Origin: Pseudomonas fluorescens
GTDB taxonomy: Bacteria; Pseudomonadota; Gammaproteobacteria; Pseudomonadales; Pseudomonadaceae
Assembly: GCF_902497625.1 (NCBI RefSeq)
Contig: NZ_CABVGX010000028.1
Span: 1 to 34,978, forward strand
DNA length: 34,978 bases
Reading direction: 5' to 3'
The notes under the pieces are model-generated. The model made no database searches and was not told the DNA's origin. It was given only the letters and a program-made list of their open reading frames with translations. Shown in pieces: positions 7,778 to 16,762 of the stretch; position 1 is the stretch's first letter; every line of letters begins with the position of its first letter. The position numbers were made by a program, and so were the translations under genes.

Positions 7778-8275
7778 ATGAACAGCACGCTTATCCAGAC
7801 AGACCGCTTCACCTTGAGTGAAACCGAACGCTCGGCCATCGAGCACGAGTTACATCACTACGAAGACCCGCGCGCGGCGTCGATCGAAGCCCTGAAGATC
7901 GTCCAGAAAGAACGTGGCTGGGTGCCTGACGGCGCGCTCTACGCCATCGGCGAGATCCTCGGCATTCCGGCGAGCGACGTCGAAGGCGTGGCGACCTTCT
8001 ATAGTCAGATCTTCCGTCAACCGGTCGGCCGCCACATCATTCGCGTCTGCGACAGCATGGTCTGCTACATCGGCGGCCACGAGTCCGTGGTCAGCGAGAT
8101 TCAGAGCAAACTCGGCATCGGCCTCGGCCAGACCACCGCCGACGGTCGTTTCACCCTGCTGCCGGTCTGCTGCCTCGGCAACTGCGACAAGGCGCCGGCG
8201 TTGATGATCGACGACGACACATTCGGTGATGTGCAGCCTGCCGGCGTTGCCAAACTGCTCGAGGGCTACGTATGA
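7778..8275 (+). CDS. nuoE: NADH-quinone oxidoreductase subunit E
   Basis: 165 residues, starting 2 bases after the nuoCD stop and probably translated by coupling, since no good ribosome site is seen. Thioredoxin-like [2Fe-2S] protein of the NADH-oxidising module, carrying cluster N1a. Ligands C91 and C96 (CDSMVCYIGG) and C132 and C136 (CCLGNCDKAP) are all present. It pairs with NuoF. Confidence 0.97.
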   Translation: MNSTLIQTDRFTLSETERSAIEHELHHYEDPRAASIEALKIVQKERGWVPDGALYAIGEILGIPASDVEGVATFYSQIFRQPVGRHIIRVCDSMVCYIGGHESVVSEIQSKLGIGLGQTTADGRFTLLPVCCLGNCDKAPALMIDDDTFGDVQPAGVAKLLEGYV

Positions 8276-9630
8276 CCCTGACTTCTTTCGGCCCGGCCAA
8301 CCGCATCAAGCGTTCGGCCGAGACCCACCCGCTTACCTGGCGTCTGCGTGACGACGGCGAAGCTGTCTGGCTCGACGAGTACCAGGCCAAGAACGGTTAC
8401 GCCGCTGCGCGCAAAGCCTTCGCCGACATGGCGCAGGACGATATCGTCCAGACCGTCAAAGACGCCGGCCTCAAAGGTCGCGGCGGTGCTGGCTTTCCCA
8501 CGGGCGTGAAGTGGGGCCTGATGCCCAAGGACGAATCCATCAACATCCGCTACCTGCTGTGCAACGCGGACGAGATGGAACCGAACACCTGGAAGGACCG
8601 CATGCTGATGGAGCAACTGCCCCATCTGCTGATCGAAGGCATGCTGATCAGTGCTCGCGCGCTGAAAACCTACCGTGGCTACATCTTCCTGCGTGGCGAA
8701 TACACCACCGCCGCGAAGCACCTCACCCGTGCCGTGGAAGAAGCCAAGGCTGCAGGCCTTTTGGGCAAGAATATCCTGGGATCGGGTTTCGATTTCGAGC
8801 TGTTCGTCCACACCGGCGCCGGGCGTTACATCTGCGGTGAAGAAACCGCACTGATCAACTCCCTCGAAGGCCGCCGCGCCAACCCGCGCTCCAAGCCGCC
8901 CTTCCCCGCCGCCGTTGGCGTCTGGGGCAAGCCGACCTGCGTGAATAACGTTGAAACCCTGTGCAACGTGCCGGCGATCATTGCCGACGGCGTGGACTGG
9001 TACAAATCGTTGGCCCGTGAAGGCAGCGAAGACATGGGCACCAAGCTCATGGGCTTCTCCGGCAAGGTCAAGAACCCGGGCCTGTGGGAATTGCCATTCG
9101 GCATCACCGGTCGCGAATTGTTTGAAGATTACGCCGGCGGCATGCGCGACGGCTTCAAGCTCAAAGCCTGGCAGCCAGGCGGCGCCGGCACCGGTTTCCT
9201 GTTGCCGGAACACCTCGACGCACAAATGTACGCCGGCGGCATCGCCAAAGTGGGCACTCGTATGGGTACCGGCCTGGCCATGGCGGTGGACGATAGCGTC
9301 AACATGGTGTCCTTGCTGCGCAATATGGAAGAGTTCTTCTCCCGTGAGTCGTGCGGTTTCTGCACCCCTTGCCGTGACGGATTGCCGTGGAGCGTCAAGC
9401 TGCTGCGTGCGATCGAGAACGGTGAAGGCCAGGCCGGCGACATCGAGACCCTGCTGGGTCTGGTCGGTTTCCTCGGCCCGGGCAAGACCTTCTGTGCTCA
9501 CGCACCGGGCGCCGTGGAGCCGTTGGGCAGCGCAATCAAATACTTCCGCCACGAGTTCGAGGCCGGCATCGCGCCAACACGCGCGGGCGATCTCAATCAA
9601 GTGGTCACGCCGACCATGGTCGGCGCGTAA
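8272..9630 (+). CDS. nuoF: NADH-quinone oxidoreductase subunit F (NADH/FMN binding)
   Basis: 452 residues; the ATG overlaps the nuoE stop by four bases (ATGA), with GAGGG at 8261-8265. It binds NADH and FMN and starts electron transfer. The glycine-rich GRGGAGFP (69-76) and CNADEMEPNTWKDR (97-110) form the NADH/FMN site. Cluster N3 ligands are C361, C364 and C367 (ESCGFCTPCRDG) and C408 (KTFCAHAPG). Cytoplasmic tip of the peripheral arm. Confidence 0.97.
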   Translation: MTLTSFGPANRIKRSAETHPLTWRLRDDGEAVWLDEYQAKNGYAAARKAFADMAQDDIVQTVKDAGLKGRGGAGFPTGVKWGLMPKDESINIRYLLCNADEMEPNTWKDRMLMEQLPHLLIEGMLISARALKTYRGYIFLRGEYTTAAKHLTRAVEEAKAAGLLGKNILGSGFDFELFVHTGAGRYICGEETALINSLEGRRANPRSKPPFPAAVGVWGKPTCVNNVETLCNVPAIIADGVDWYKSLAREGSEDMGTKLMGFSGKVKNPGLWELPFGITGRELFEDYAGGMRDGFKLKAWQPGGAGTGFLLPEHLDAQMYAGGIAKVGTRMGTGLAMAVDDSVNMVSLLRNMEEFFSRESCGFCTPCRDGLPWSVKLLRAIENGEGQAGDIETLLGLVGFLGPGKTFCAHAPGAVEPLGSAIKYFRHEFEAGIAPTRAGDLNQVVTPTMVGA

Positions 9631-9640
9631 ATGCTTAACC

Positions 9641-9666
9641 AGGCGTAGGGTCCGTGCCCTGCGCCT
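9641..9666 (+). other. 10-bp hairpin between nuoF and nuoG
   Basis: AGGCGTAGGG (9641-9650) pairs with CCCTGCGCCT (9657-9666) over a 6-base loop, with one G-U pair. It stands in the 137-base nuoF-nuoG gap, the largest inside the operon, and has no T-run, so it is not a standard terminator. RNA processing, stability control or partial attenuation are possible. Confidence 0.5.
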
Positions 9667-9767
9667 GCTCGTTCGATGACGCCTTCATGGGCTGTTTTGA
9701 TTCGCACGAACAACAAGATTCCATTAGCCACGCCCGCTGACACCGGGCCAACGAAGAACTTTGAACC

Positions 9768-12482
9768 ATGGCCACTATCCACGTAGACGGCAAAGAGCTC
9801 GAAGTCGATGGGGCAGACAACCTGTTACAGGCATGTCTGTCGCTAGGCCTCGATATCCCTTATTTCTGCTGGCATCCCGCCCTTGGCAGCGTTGGCGCTT
9901 GCCGCCAGTGCGCGGTCAAGCAGTACACCGACGAGAACGACAAGCGTGGTCGGATCGTCATGTCCTGCATGACGCCGGCCACCGACGGCAGCTGGATCTC
10001 CATCGACGACGAAGAGGCGAAAGTGTTTCGCGCCAGCGTCGTCGAATGGCTGATGACCAACCACCCGCACGACTGCCCGGTCTGTGAAGAAGGCGGTCAC
10101 TGCCACCTGCAAGACATGACGGTGATGACCGGCCACAACGAGCGCCGTTATCGCTTCACCAAGCGCACTCACCAGAACCAGCAACTGGGCCCGTTCATTT
10201 CCCACGAGATGAACCGCTGCATCGCTTGCTACCGCTGCGTACGCTTCTATAAAGACTACGCCGGCGGCACCGACCTCGGTGTATTCGGCGCCCACGACAA
10301 CGTGTACTTCGGTCGCGTTGAAGACGGCACCCTTGAAAGCGAGTTCTCCGGCAACCTCACCGAGGTCTGCCCGACCGGTGTGTTCACCGACAAGACTCAC
10401 TCCGAGCGTTACAACCGCAAATGGGACATGCAGTTCTCGCCGAGCATCTGCCATGGCTGCTCCAGCGGTTGCAACATTTCCCCGGGCGAGCGCTACGGTG
10501 AACTACGTCGAATCGAAAACCGTTTCAACGGTTCGGTGAACCAGTACTTCCTGTGCGACCGTGGCCGTTTCGGCTATGGCTACGTCAACCGCGAAGACCG
10601 CCCGCGTCAGCCTCTGCTGGCCAACGGCGCCAAGCTGAGCCTCGACGAAGCGCTGGATAAAGCCGCTGACCTGCTGCGCGGTCGCAACATCGTCGGTATC
10701 GGTTCGCCGCGCGCCAGCCTCGAAAGCAACTACGCGCTGCGTGAGCTGGTCGGTGCCGAGCACTTCTACTCCGGTATCGAAGCCGCTGAGCTGGAGCGCA
10801 TTCGTCTGGTCATGCAGGTGTTGAAAGACAGCCCGCTGCCAATCCCGAACATGCGCGACATCGAAGACCACGATGCAATCTTCGTCCTCGGTGAAGACCT
10901 GACCCAGACCGCTGCGCGTATGGCGTTGTCCCTGCGTCAATCGGTCAAAGGCAAAGCCGAAGACATGGCCGACGCGATGCGCGTTCAGCCGTGGCTGGAT
11001 GCCGCAGTGAAGAACATCGGTCAGCACGCGCTGAACCCGTTGTTCATCGCCAGCCTGGCTGAAACCAAGCTCGACGACATTGCCGAAGAATGCGTTCACG
11101 CCGCGCCTGACGACCTGGCCCGCATCGGTTTCGCCGTGGCTCACGCCCTCGACGCCAGCGCCCCGGCCGTTGAAGGCCTCGACGCCGAAGCCGTTGAACT
11201 GGCTCAGCGCATCGCCAATGCCCTGCTGGCCGCCAAGCGTCCGCTGATCATTGCTGGCACCTCGCTGGGTTCCAAGGCACTGATCGAAGCCGCTGCCAAC
11301 ATTGCCAAGGCCCTGAAGCTGCGCGAGAAGAACGGTTCCATCAGCCTGATCGTGCCAGAGGCCAACAGCCTCGGCCTGGCCATGCTCGGTGGCAACTCGG
11401 TCGACGAAGCGCTGCAGGCCGTAATCGATGGCAAAGCTGACGCCTTGGTGGTGTTGGAGAACGATCTGTACACCCGTACCGACAAGGCGCTGGTCGATGC
11501 TGCCCTGAACGCCGCGAAAGTGCTGATCGTCGCCGACCATCAGAAGACGGCCACCAGCGACCGCGCGCACCTGGTTCTGCCCGCCGCGAGCTTCGCTGAA
11601 GGCGACGGTACGCTGGTCAGCCAGGAAGGCCGCGCCCAGCGCTTCTTCCAGGTATTCGATCCGAAATACATGGACGCAAGCATCCTGGTTCACGAAGGCT
11701 GGCGCTGGCTGCATGCCCTGCGCGCCACCCTGCTGAATCAGCCGATCGACTGGACCCAACTGGACCACGTCACCGCTGCCGTCGCTTCGAGCACGCCGCA
11801 ACTGGCGCGCATCGTCGACGCGGCACCGTCCGCCGCGTTCCGCATCAAGGGCATGAAACTGGCCCGTGAACCGCTGCGTTACTCCGGTCGTACCGCCATG
11901 CGTGCCGACATCAGCGTGCACGAACCGCGTGTTTCGCAAGACAACGACACCGCGTTCAACTTCTCGATGGAAGGCTACTCCGGCTCGGTCGAACCGCGTC
12001 AGCAAGTGCCATTCGCCTGGTCTCCGGGCTGGAACTCGCCACAAGCGTGGAACAAGTTTCAGGACGAAGTCGGTGGTCACATCCGCGCTGGCGACCCGGG
12101 CACCCGCCTGATCGAAAGCAACGGTGATGCACTGAGCTGGTTCGCTGCTGTGCCGCGCGCATTCAACCCGGCACCGGGCACCTGGCAGGTGGTGCCGTTC
12201 TTCCACCTGTTCGGCAGCGAAGAAAATTCTTCGAAAGCCGCACCGGTTCAGGAACGCATTCCGGCCGCTTACGTGTCGCTGGCCAAATCCGAAGCCGATC
12301 GTCTGGGCGTCAATGACGGTGCGCTGCTGAGCCTGAACGTTGCCGGCCAGACCTTGCGTCTGCCGCTGCGCATCAATGAAGAGCTGGGCGCCGGTCTGGT
12401 GGCATTGCCTGCGGGCATCGCCGGCATTCCACCGGCGATCTTTGGCAAATCCGTTGACGGTCTGCAGGAGGCAGCTCAATGA
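9768..12482 (+). CDS. nuoG: NADH-quinone oxidoreductase subunit G
   Basis: 904 residues. It holds the electron wire from NuoF to NuoI. The N-terminal [2Fe-2S] site has C34, C45, C48 and C67. N5 has the His ligand H99 with C103, C106 and C112. N4 has C151, C154, C157 and C201. A further set C228, C231, C235 and C263 (ICHGCSSGC...CDRG) corresponds to the off-path N7 cluster known from E. coli and Thermus. The remainder is a molybdopterin-oxidoreductase-like domain without a catalytic role. ATG 9768 has only a weak purine stretch upstream (GAAGAA). Confidence 0.97.
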   Translation: MATIHVDGKELEVDGADNLLQACLSLGLDIPYFCWHPALGSVGACRQCAVKQYTDENDKRGRIVMSCMTPATDGSWISIDDEEAKVFRASVVEWLMTNHPHDCPVCEEGGHCHLQDMTVMTGHNERRYRFTKRTHQNQQLGPFISHEMNRCIACYRCVRFYKDYAGGTDLGVFGAHDNVYFGRVEDGTLESEFSGNLTEVCPTGVFTDKTHSERYNRKWDMQFSPSICHGCSSGCNISPGERYGELRRIENRFNGSVNQYFLCDRGRFGYGYVNREDRPRQPLLANGAKLSLDEALDKAADLLRGRNIVGIGSPRASLESNYALRELVGAEHFYSGIEAAELERIRLVMQVLKDSPLPIPNMRDIEDHDAIFVLGEDLTQTAARMALSLRQSVKGKAEDMADAMRVQPWLDAAVKNIGQHALNPLFIASLAETKLDDIAEECVHAAPDDLARIGFAVAHALDASAPAVEGLDAEAVELAQRIANALLAAKRPLIIAGTSLGSKALIEAAANIAKALKLREKNGSISLIVPEANSLGLAMLGGNSVDEALQAVIDGKADALVVLENDLYTRTDKALVDAALNAAKVLIVADHQKTATSDRAHLVLPAASFAEGDGTLVSQEGRAQRFFQVFDPKYMDASILVHEGWRWLHALRATLLNQPIDWTQLDHVTAAVASSTPQLARIVDAAPSAAFRIKGMKLAREPLRYSGRTAMRADISVHEPRVSQDNDTAFNFSMEGYSGSVEPRQQVPFAWSPGWNSPQAWNKFQDEVGGHIRAGDPGTRLIESNGDALSWFAAVPRAFNPAPGTWQVVPFFHLFGSEENSSKAAPVQERIPAAYVSLAKSEADRLGVNDGALLSLNVAGQTLRLPLRINEELGAGLVALPAGIAGIPPAIFGKSVDGLQEAAQ

Positions 12483-13486
12483 CCTGGTTCACGCCTGAAG
12501 TGATTGACGTGATCATCGCGGTTCTCAAGGCCATCGTGATTCTGCTCGCCGTGGTGGTGTGCGGCGCGCTGCTGAGCTGGGTCGAGCGTCGTCTGCTCGC
12601 CCTCTGGCAGGACCGTTACGGTCCGAACCGCGTCGGCCCGTTCGGCGCGTTCCAGATCGCGGCCGACATGATCAAGATGTTCTTCAAGGAAGACTGGACG
12701 CCGCCGTTCGCCGACAAGATGATCTTCACCCTGGCACCGGTTGTGGCGATGAGCGCCCTGCTGATTGCCTTCGCGATCATCCCGATCACCCCGACCTGGG
12801 GCGTGGCGGACATCAACATCGGCATCCTGTTCTTCTTCGCCATGGCCGGTCTGTCGGTCTACGCGGTATTGTTCGCCGGCTGGTCGAGTAACAACAAGTT
12901 CGCCCTGCTGGGCAGCTTGCGGGCCTCCGCGCAAACCGTGTCGTACGAAGTGTTCATGGGCCTGTCGCTGATGGGCATCGTGATCCAGGTTGGCTCGTTC
13001 AACATGCGCGACATCGTTGAATATCAAGCGCAGAACCTGTGGTTCATCATTCCGCAGATCTTCGGTTTCCTGACTTTCTTCATCGCCGGCGTCGCCGTGA
13101 CTCACCGTCACCCGTTCGACCAGCCGGAAGCGGAACAGGAACTGGCCGACGGTTACCACATTGAATACGCCGGCATGAAATGGGGCATGTTCTTCGTCGG
13201 CGAGTACATCGGCATCGTGTTGATTTCGGCGCTGCTGGTGACCTTGTTCTTCGGTGGCTGGCATGGCCCGTTCGGCATTCTGCCGCAGATCCCGTTCATC
13301 TGGTTCGCGCTGAAAACCGCGTTCTTCATCATGATCTTCATCCTGTTGCGCGCCTCGATTCCGCGCCCACGGTATGACCAAGTGATGGATTTCAGCTGGA
13401 AGTTCTGCTTGCCGCTGACCCTCGTCAACATGCTGGTGACCGCTGCGATCGTGTTGCTCAACACGCCCGCCGTCGCGGCTCAGTGA
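12479..13486 (+). CDS. nuoH: NADH-quinone oxidoreductase subunit H
   Basis: 335 residues, overlapping nuoG by four bases, with a strong AGGAGG at 12466-12471. Integral membrane protein with about eight helices that closes the quinone channel. GPNRVGPFGAFQIAADMIK (about 46-64) and the acidic loop FDQPEAEQELADGYHIEY are characteristic of the family and line the quinone-to-proton coupling path. Confidence 0.97.
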   Translation: MTWFTPEVIDVIIAVLKAIVILLAVVVCGALLSWVERRLLALWQDRYGPNRVGPFGAFQIAADMIKMFFKEDWTPPFADKMIFTLAPVVAMSALLIAFAIIPITPTWGVADINIGILFFFAMAGLSVYAVLFAGWSSNNKFALLGSLRASAQTVSYEVFMGLSLMGIVIQVGSFNMRDIVEYQAQNLWFIIPQIFGFLTFFIAGVAVTHRHPFDQPEAEQELADGYHIEYAGMKWGMFFVGEYIGIVLISALLVTLFFGGWHGPFGILPQIPFIWFALKTAFFIMIFILLRASIPRPRYDQVMDFSWKFCLPLTLVNMLVTAAIVLLNTPAVAAQ

Positions 13487-13498
13487 GGATAGAGAATC

Positions 13499-14044
13499 AT
13501 GAAGTACATAATTGACATCGTGCATGGCTTCTTCACCCAGCTTCGCAGCCTGGTGATGATCTTCGGCCACGCCTTCCGCAAGCGTGACACGCTGCAGTAC
13601 CCGGAAGAGCAGGTTTACCTGCCGCCGCGCTACCGTGGCCGTATCGTCCTGACTCGCGATCCCGACGGTGAAGAGCGTTGTGTAGCCTGCAACCTGTGCG
13701 CCGTGGCCTGCCCTGTCGGCTGTATCTCGTTGCAGAAAGCTGAAACCGATGACGGTCGCTGGTACCCGGAGTTCTTCCGCATCAACTTCTCGCGCTGCAT
13801 TTTTTGCGGCCTCTGCGAGGAAGCCTGCCCGACCACCGCAATCCAGCTGACACCGGATTTCGAGATGGCCGAGTTCAAACGTCAGGACCTGGTGTACGAG
13901 AAAGAAGATCTGCTGATCTCCGGCCCCGGCAAAAACCCTGATTACAACTTCTATCGTGTTGCAGGTATGGCGATTGCCGGGAAGCCGAAAGGCTCCGCGC
14001 AGAACGAAGCCGAACCGATCAACGTGAAGAGCTTGCTGCCTTAA
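13499..14044 (+). CDS. nuoI: NADH-quinone oxidoreductase subunit I
   Basis: 181 residues, GAGGA at 13485-13489. Ferredoxin-like subunit with clusters N6a and N6b. Two CxxCxxCxxxCP motifs are visible: C61, C64, C67, C71 and C100, C103, C106, C110. The N-terminal amphipathic helix anchors it at the membrane arm, and it hands electrons to NuoB. Confidence 0.97.
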   Translation: MKYIIDIVHGFFTQLRSLVMIFGHAFRKRDTLQYPEEQVYLPPRYRGRIVLTRDPDGEERCVACNLCAVACPVGCISLQKAETDDGRWYPEFFRINFSRCIFCGLCEEACPTTAIQLTPDFEMAEFKRQDLVYEKEDLLISGPGKNPDYNFYRVAGMAIAGKPKGSAQNEAEPINVKSLLP

Positions 14045-14053
14045 GGAAGAAAG

Positions 14054-14557
14054 ATGGAATTCGCTTTCTATTTCGCATCGGGTATCGCTGTGGTGTCCAC
14101 GCTTCGCGTGATCACCCACACCAATCCTGTGCACGCCCTGCTCTACCTGATCATTTCGCTGATCGCCGTGGCCATGACGTTCTTTGCCCTCGGCGCACCG
14201 TTTGCCGGTGTCCTGGAAGTAATCGCCTACGCTGGCGCCATCATGGTGCTGTTCGTGTTTGTGGTGATGATGCTGAACCTCGGCCCGGCCTCGGTTCAGC
14301 AAGAACGCGTGTGGCTCAAGCCCGGTATCTGGCTCGGCCCGGTGATCCTTGGCACTTTGCTGCTGGTTGAACTGCTGTACGTGCTGTTCAGCGACCAGAG
14401 CGGTCAGGCCATCGGCCACACCACCGTAGACGCCAAGGCCGTGGGCATCAGCCTGTTCGGCCCGTACCTGCTGGTGGTCGAACTCGCCTCGATGCTGCTG
14501 CTGGCGGCAGCGGTCACGGCGTTCCACCTGGGCCGCAACGAAGCCAAGGAGCAATGA
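14054..14557 (+). CDS. nuoJ: NADH-quinone oxidoreductase subunit J
   Basis: 167 residues, AAGGA at 14043-14047. Five predicted membrane helices; the conserved third helix reads VIAYAGAIMVLFVFVVMMLN and is the segment whose bending is linked to coupling in complex I. The C-terminal tail is short and polar. Confidence 0.96.
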   Translation: MEFAFYFASGIAVVSTLRVITHTNPVHALLYLIISLIAVAMTFFALGAPFAGVLEVIAYAGAIMVLFVFVVMMLNLGPASVQQERVWLKPGIWLGPVILGTLLLVELLYVLFSDQSGQAIGHTTVDAKAVGISLFGPYLLVVELASMLLLAAAVTAFHLGRNEAKEQ

Positions 14558-14559
14558 CG

Positions 14560-14868
14560 ATGCCTGCTATCCCTCTGGAGCATGGTCTGGCAGTCGCCGG
14601 CATCCTGTTCTGCCTCGGCCTGGTCGGCCTGATGGTCCGCCGCAACATTCTTTTCGTGCTGATGAGCCTGGAGATCATGATGAATGCCTCCGCACTGGCC
14701 TTCATCGTTGCCGGTAGCCGTTGGGGGCAGCCGGATGGACAGATCATGTTCATCCTGGTGATCAGCCTCGCGGCTGCCGAGGCCAGTATTGGCCTGGCGA
14801 TTCTGTTGCAGCTGTATCGCCGCTTCCACACTCTCGATATCGACGCTGCCAGCGAGATGCGCGGATGA
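14560..14868 (+). CDS. nuoK: NADH-quinone oxidoreductase subunit K
   Basis: 102 residues from ATG 14560 (MPAIPLEHG). An ATG at 14554 overlaps the nuoJ stop, but AAGGAG (14546-14551) is only 2 bases from it and 8 bases from 14560, so the second is preferred. Three helices with membrane glutamates E38 and E74, the proton-channel residues matching E36 and E72 of E. coli. Confidence 0.95.
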   Translation: MPAIPLEHGLAVAGILFCLGLVGLMVRRNILFVLMSLEIMMNASALAFIVAGSRWGQPDGQIMFILVISLAAAEASIGLAILLQLYRRFHTLDIDAASEMRG

Positions 14869-16718
14869 ATCTTCTCTATCTGACTTTCGTATTCCCTCTC
14901 ATAGGTTTCCTGCTGCTGTCGTTCTCTCGGGGACGCTTCTCGGAAAACCTTGCGGCGCTGATCGGCGTCGGCTCCATCGGCCTGTCTGCCATCGTCACCG
15001 CTTACGTGATCTGGCAGTTCAACGTTGCCCCGCCGGAAGGCGGTCATTACACCCAGGTGTTGTGGCAGTGGATGGCGGTGGAAGGCTTCACGCCGAACTT
15101 CGCGCTGTACCTGGATGGCCTGTCCGTGACCATGCTGGGTGTAGTGGTGGGTGTCGGCTTCCTGATCCATTTGTTCGCCTCGTGGTACATGCGCGGTGAA
15201 GACGGTTACTCGCGCTTCTTCGCCTACACCAACCTGTTTATCGCCAGCATGCTGTTCCTGATCCTCGGCGATAACCTGTTGTTCCTGTACTTCGGCTGGG
15301 AAGGCGTGGGCCTGTGCTCGTACCTGTTGATCGGTTTCTACTACAGCAACCGCAACAACGGTAACGCCGCACTCAAAGCCTTCATCGTGACCCGCATCGG
15401 CGACGTGTTCATGGCCATCGGCCTGTTCATTCTGTTTGCCCAGCTCGGCACGCTGAACATCCAGGAACTGCTGGTGCTGGCACCGCAGAAATTCCAGGCC
15501 GGTGACTTCTGGATGGTTGCGGCCACCCTGATGCTGCTGGGCGGCGCGGTGGGTAAATCGGCGCAACTGCCGCTGCAAACCTGGCTCGCGGATGCGATGG
15601 CCGGCCCTACCCCGGTTTCGGCACTGATTCACGCCGCGACCATGGTGACCGCCGGTGTCTACCTAATCGCCCGTACCCACGGCCTGTTTACGCTGGCTCC
15701 GGATATCCTGCACCTGGTCGGCATTGTTGGCGGTGTGACCCTGGTGCTGGCCGGTTTTGCCGCACTGGTGCAGACCGACATCAAACGTATCCTCGCCTAC
15801 TCGACCATGAGCCAGATCGGCTACATGTTCCTGGCGCTGGGCGTAGGTGCCTGGGATGGCGCGATCTTCCACCTGATGACCCACGCCTTCTTCAAGGCGC
15901 TGCTGTTCCTGGCCTCCGGTGCGGTGATCGTTGCCTGCCACCACGAGCAGAACATCTTCAAGATGGGCGGTTTGTGGAAGAAACTGCCACTGGCCTACGC
16001 CAGCTTCATCGTCGGCGGCGCGGCCCTCGCGGCATTGCCATTGGTCACTGCAGGCTTCTACTCCAAGGACGAAATCCTCTGGGAAGCGTTCGCCAGCGGT
16101 AACCACGGTCTGCTGTACGCCGGTCTGGTTGGCGCGTTCATGACCTCGCTGTACACCTTCCGCCTGATCTTCATCGCGTTTCACGGTGAAGCGAAGACTG
16201 AAGCCCACGCCGGTCATGGCATCGCTCACTGGCTGCCACTGTCGGTGCTGATCGTGTTGTCTACCGCCATCGGCGCGATGATCGTTCCGCCGCTGCACGG
16301 CGTGCTGCCGGAAAGCGTCGGACATGCCGGCGGCGACGCCAAGCACAGCCTGGAAATCGCTTCGGGCGCCATTGCCCTGGCCGGTATCCTGCTGGCCGCG
16401 CTGCTGTTCCTCGGCAAGCGTCGTTTTGTCACTGCAATCGCCAACAGCGGCATCGGCCGCTTCCTTTCGGCCTGGTGGTTCGCTGCCTGGGGCTTCGACT
16501 GGATCTACGACAAACTGTTCGTCAAGCCATACCTTGCGATCAGCCACGTACTGCGCAAAGACCCGCTCGACCAGACCATCGGTCTGATCCCGCGTATGGC
16601 AAAAGGCGGCCACAACGCCCTGAGCCGTACCGAAACCGGTCAACTGCGTTGGTACGCGGCATCGATGGCCGCCGGCTCTGTGCTGGTGATTGGCGCCATT
16701 GTGCTGGTAGCGGTGTGA
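14865..16718 (+). CDS. nuoL: NADH-quinone oxidoreductase subunit L
   Basis: 617 residues; ATG 14865 overlaps the nuoK stop (ATGA). Antiporter-like proton-pumping subunit at the far end of the membrane arm, with about 14 core helices plus the long lateral helix and a last anchor helix. E146 (FGWEGVG), K231 (AVGKSAQLPLQTW) and H256 (ALIHAATMVTAGVYL) are the charged pump residues, offset by 2 from E. coli. A longer upstream frame exists but is out of register with the family start. Confidence 0.97.
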   Translation: MNLLYLTFVFPLIGFLLLSFSRGRFSENLAALIGVGSIGLSAIVTAYVIWQFNVAPPEGGHYTQVLWQWMAVEGFTPNFALYLDGLSVTMLGVVVGVGFLIHLFASWYMRGEDGYSRFFAYTNLFIASMLFLILGDNLLFLYFGWEGVGLCSYLLIGFYYSNRNNGNAALKAFIVTRIGDVFMAIGLFILFAQLGTLNIQELLVLAPQKFQAGDFWMVAATLMLLGGAVGKSAQLPLQTWLADAMAGPTPVSALIHAATMVTAGVYLIARTHGLFTLAPDILHLVGIVGGVTLVLAGFAALVQTDIKRILAYSTMSQIGYMFLALGVGAWDGAIFHLMTHAFFKALLFLASGAVIVACHHEQNIFKMGGLWKKLPLAYASFIVGGAALAALPLVTAGFYSKDEILWEAFASGNHGLLYAGLVGAFMTSLYTFRLIFIAFHGEAKTEAHAGHGIAHWLPLSVLIVLSTAIGAMIVPPLHGVLPESVGHAGGDAKHSLEIASGAIALAGILLAALLFLGKRRFVTAIANSGIGRFLSAWWFAAWGFDWIYDKLFVKPYLAISHVLRKDPLDQTIGLIPRMAKGGHNALSRTETGQLRWYAASMAAGSVLVIGAIVLVAV

Positions 16719-16720
16719 AT

Positions 16721-16762
16721 ATGAACCTTGCGAACTTGCGAAAGGAATTGAGCCCGTCATGA
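16721..16762 (+). other. Possible 13-codon ORF coupled to nuoM
   Basis: ATG 16721 opens a frame encoding MNLANLRKELSPS that ends with a TGA overlapping the nuoM ATG (ATGA at 16759-16762). No clear ribosome site precedes it. It could be chance, or a short translated leader feeding ribosomes to nuoM, whose own AAGGA lies 12 bases away. Confidence 0.25.

Noticed and set aside
12476..14554. 692-codon minus-strand open frame across nuoH-nuoJ
   Set aside because: Low-complexity His/Gln/Asp-rich translation typical of the complement of membrane-protein genes; antisense to real genes.
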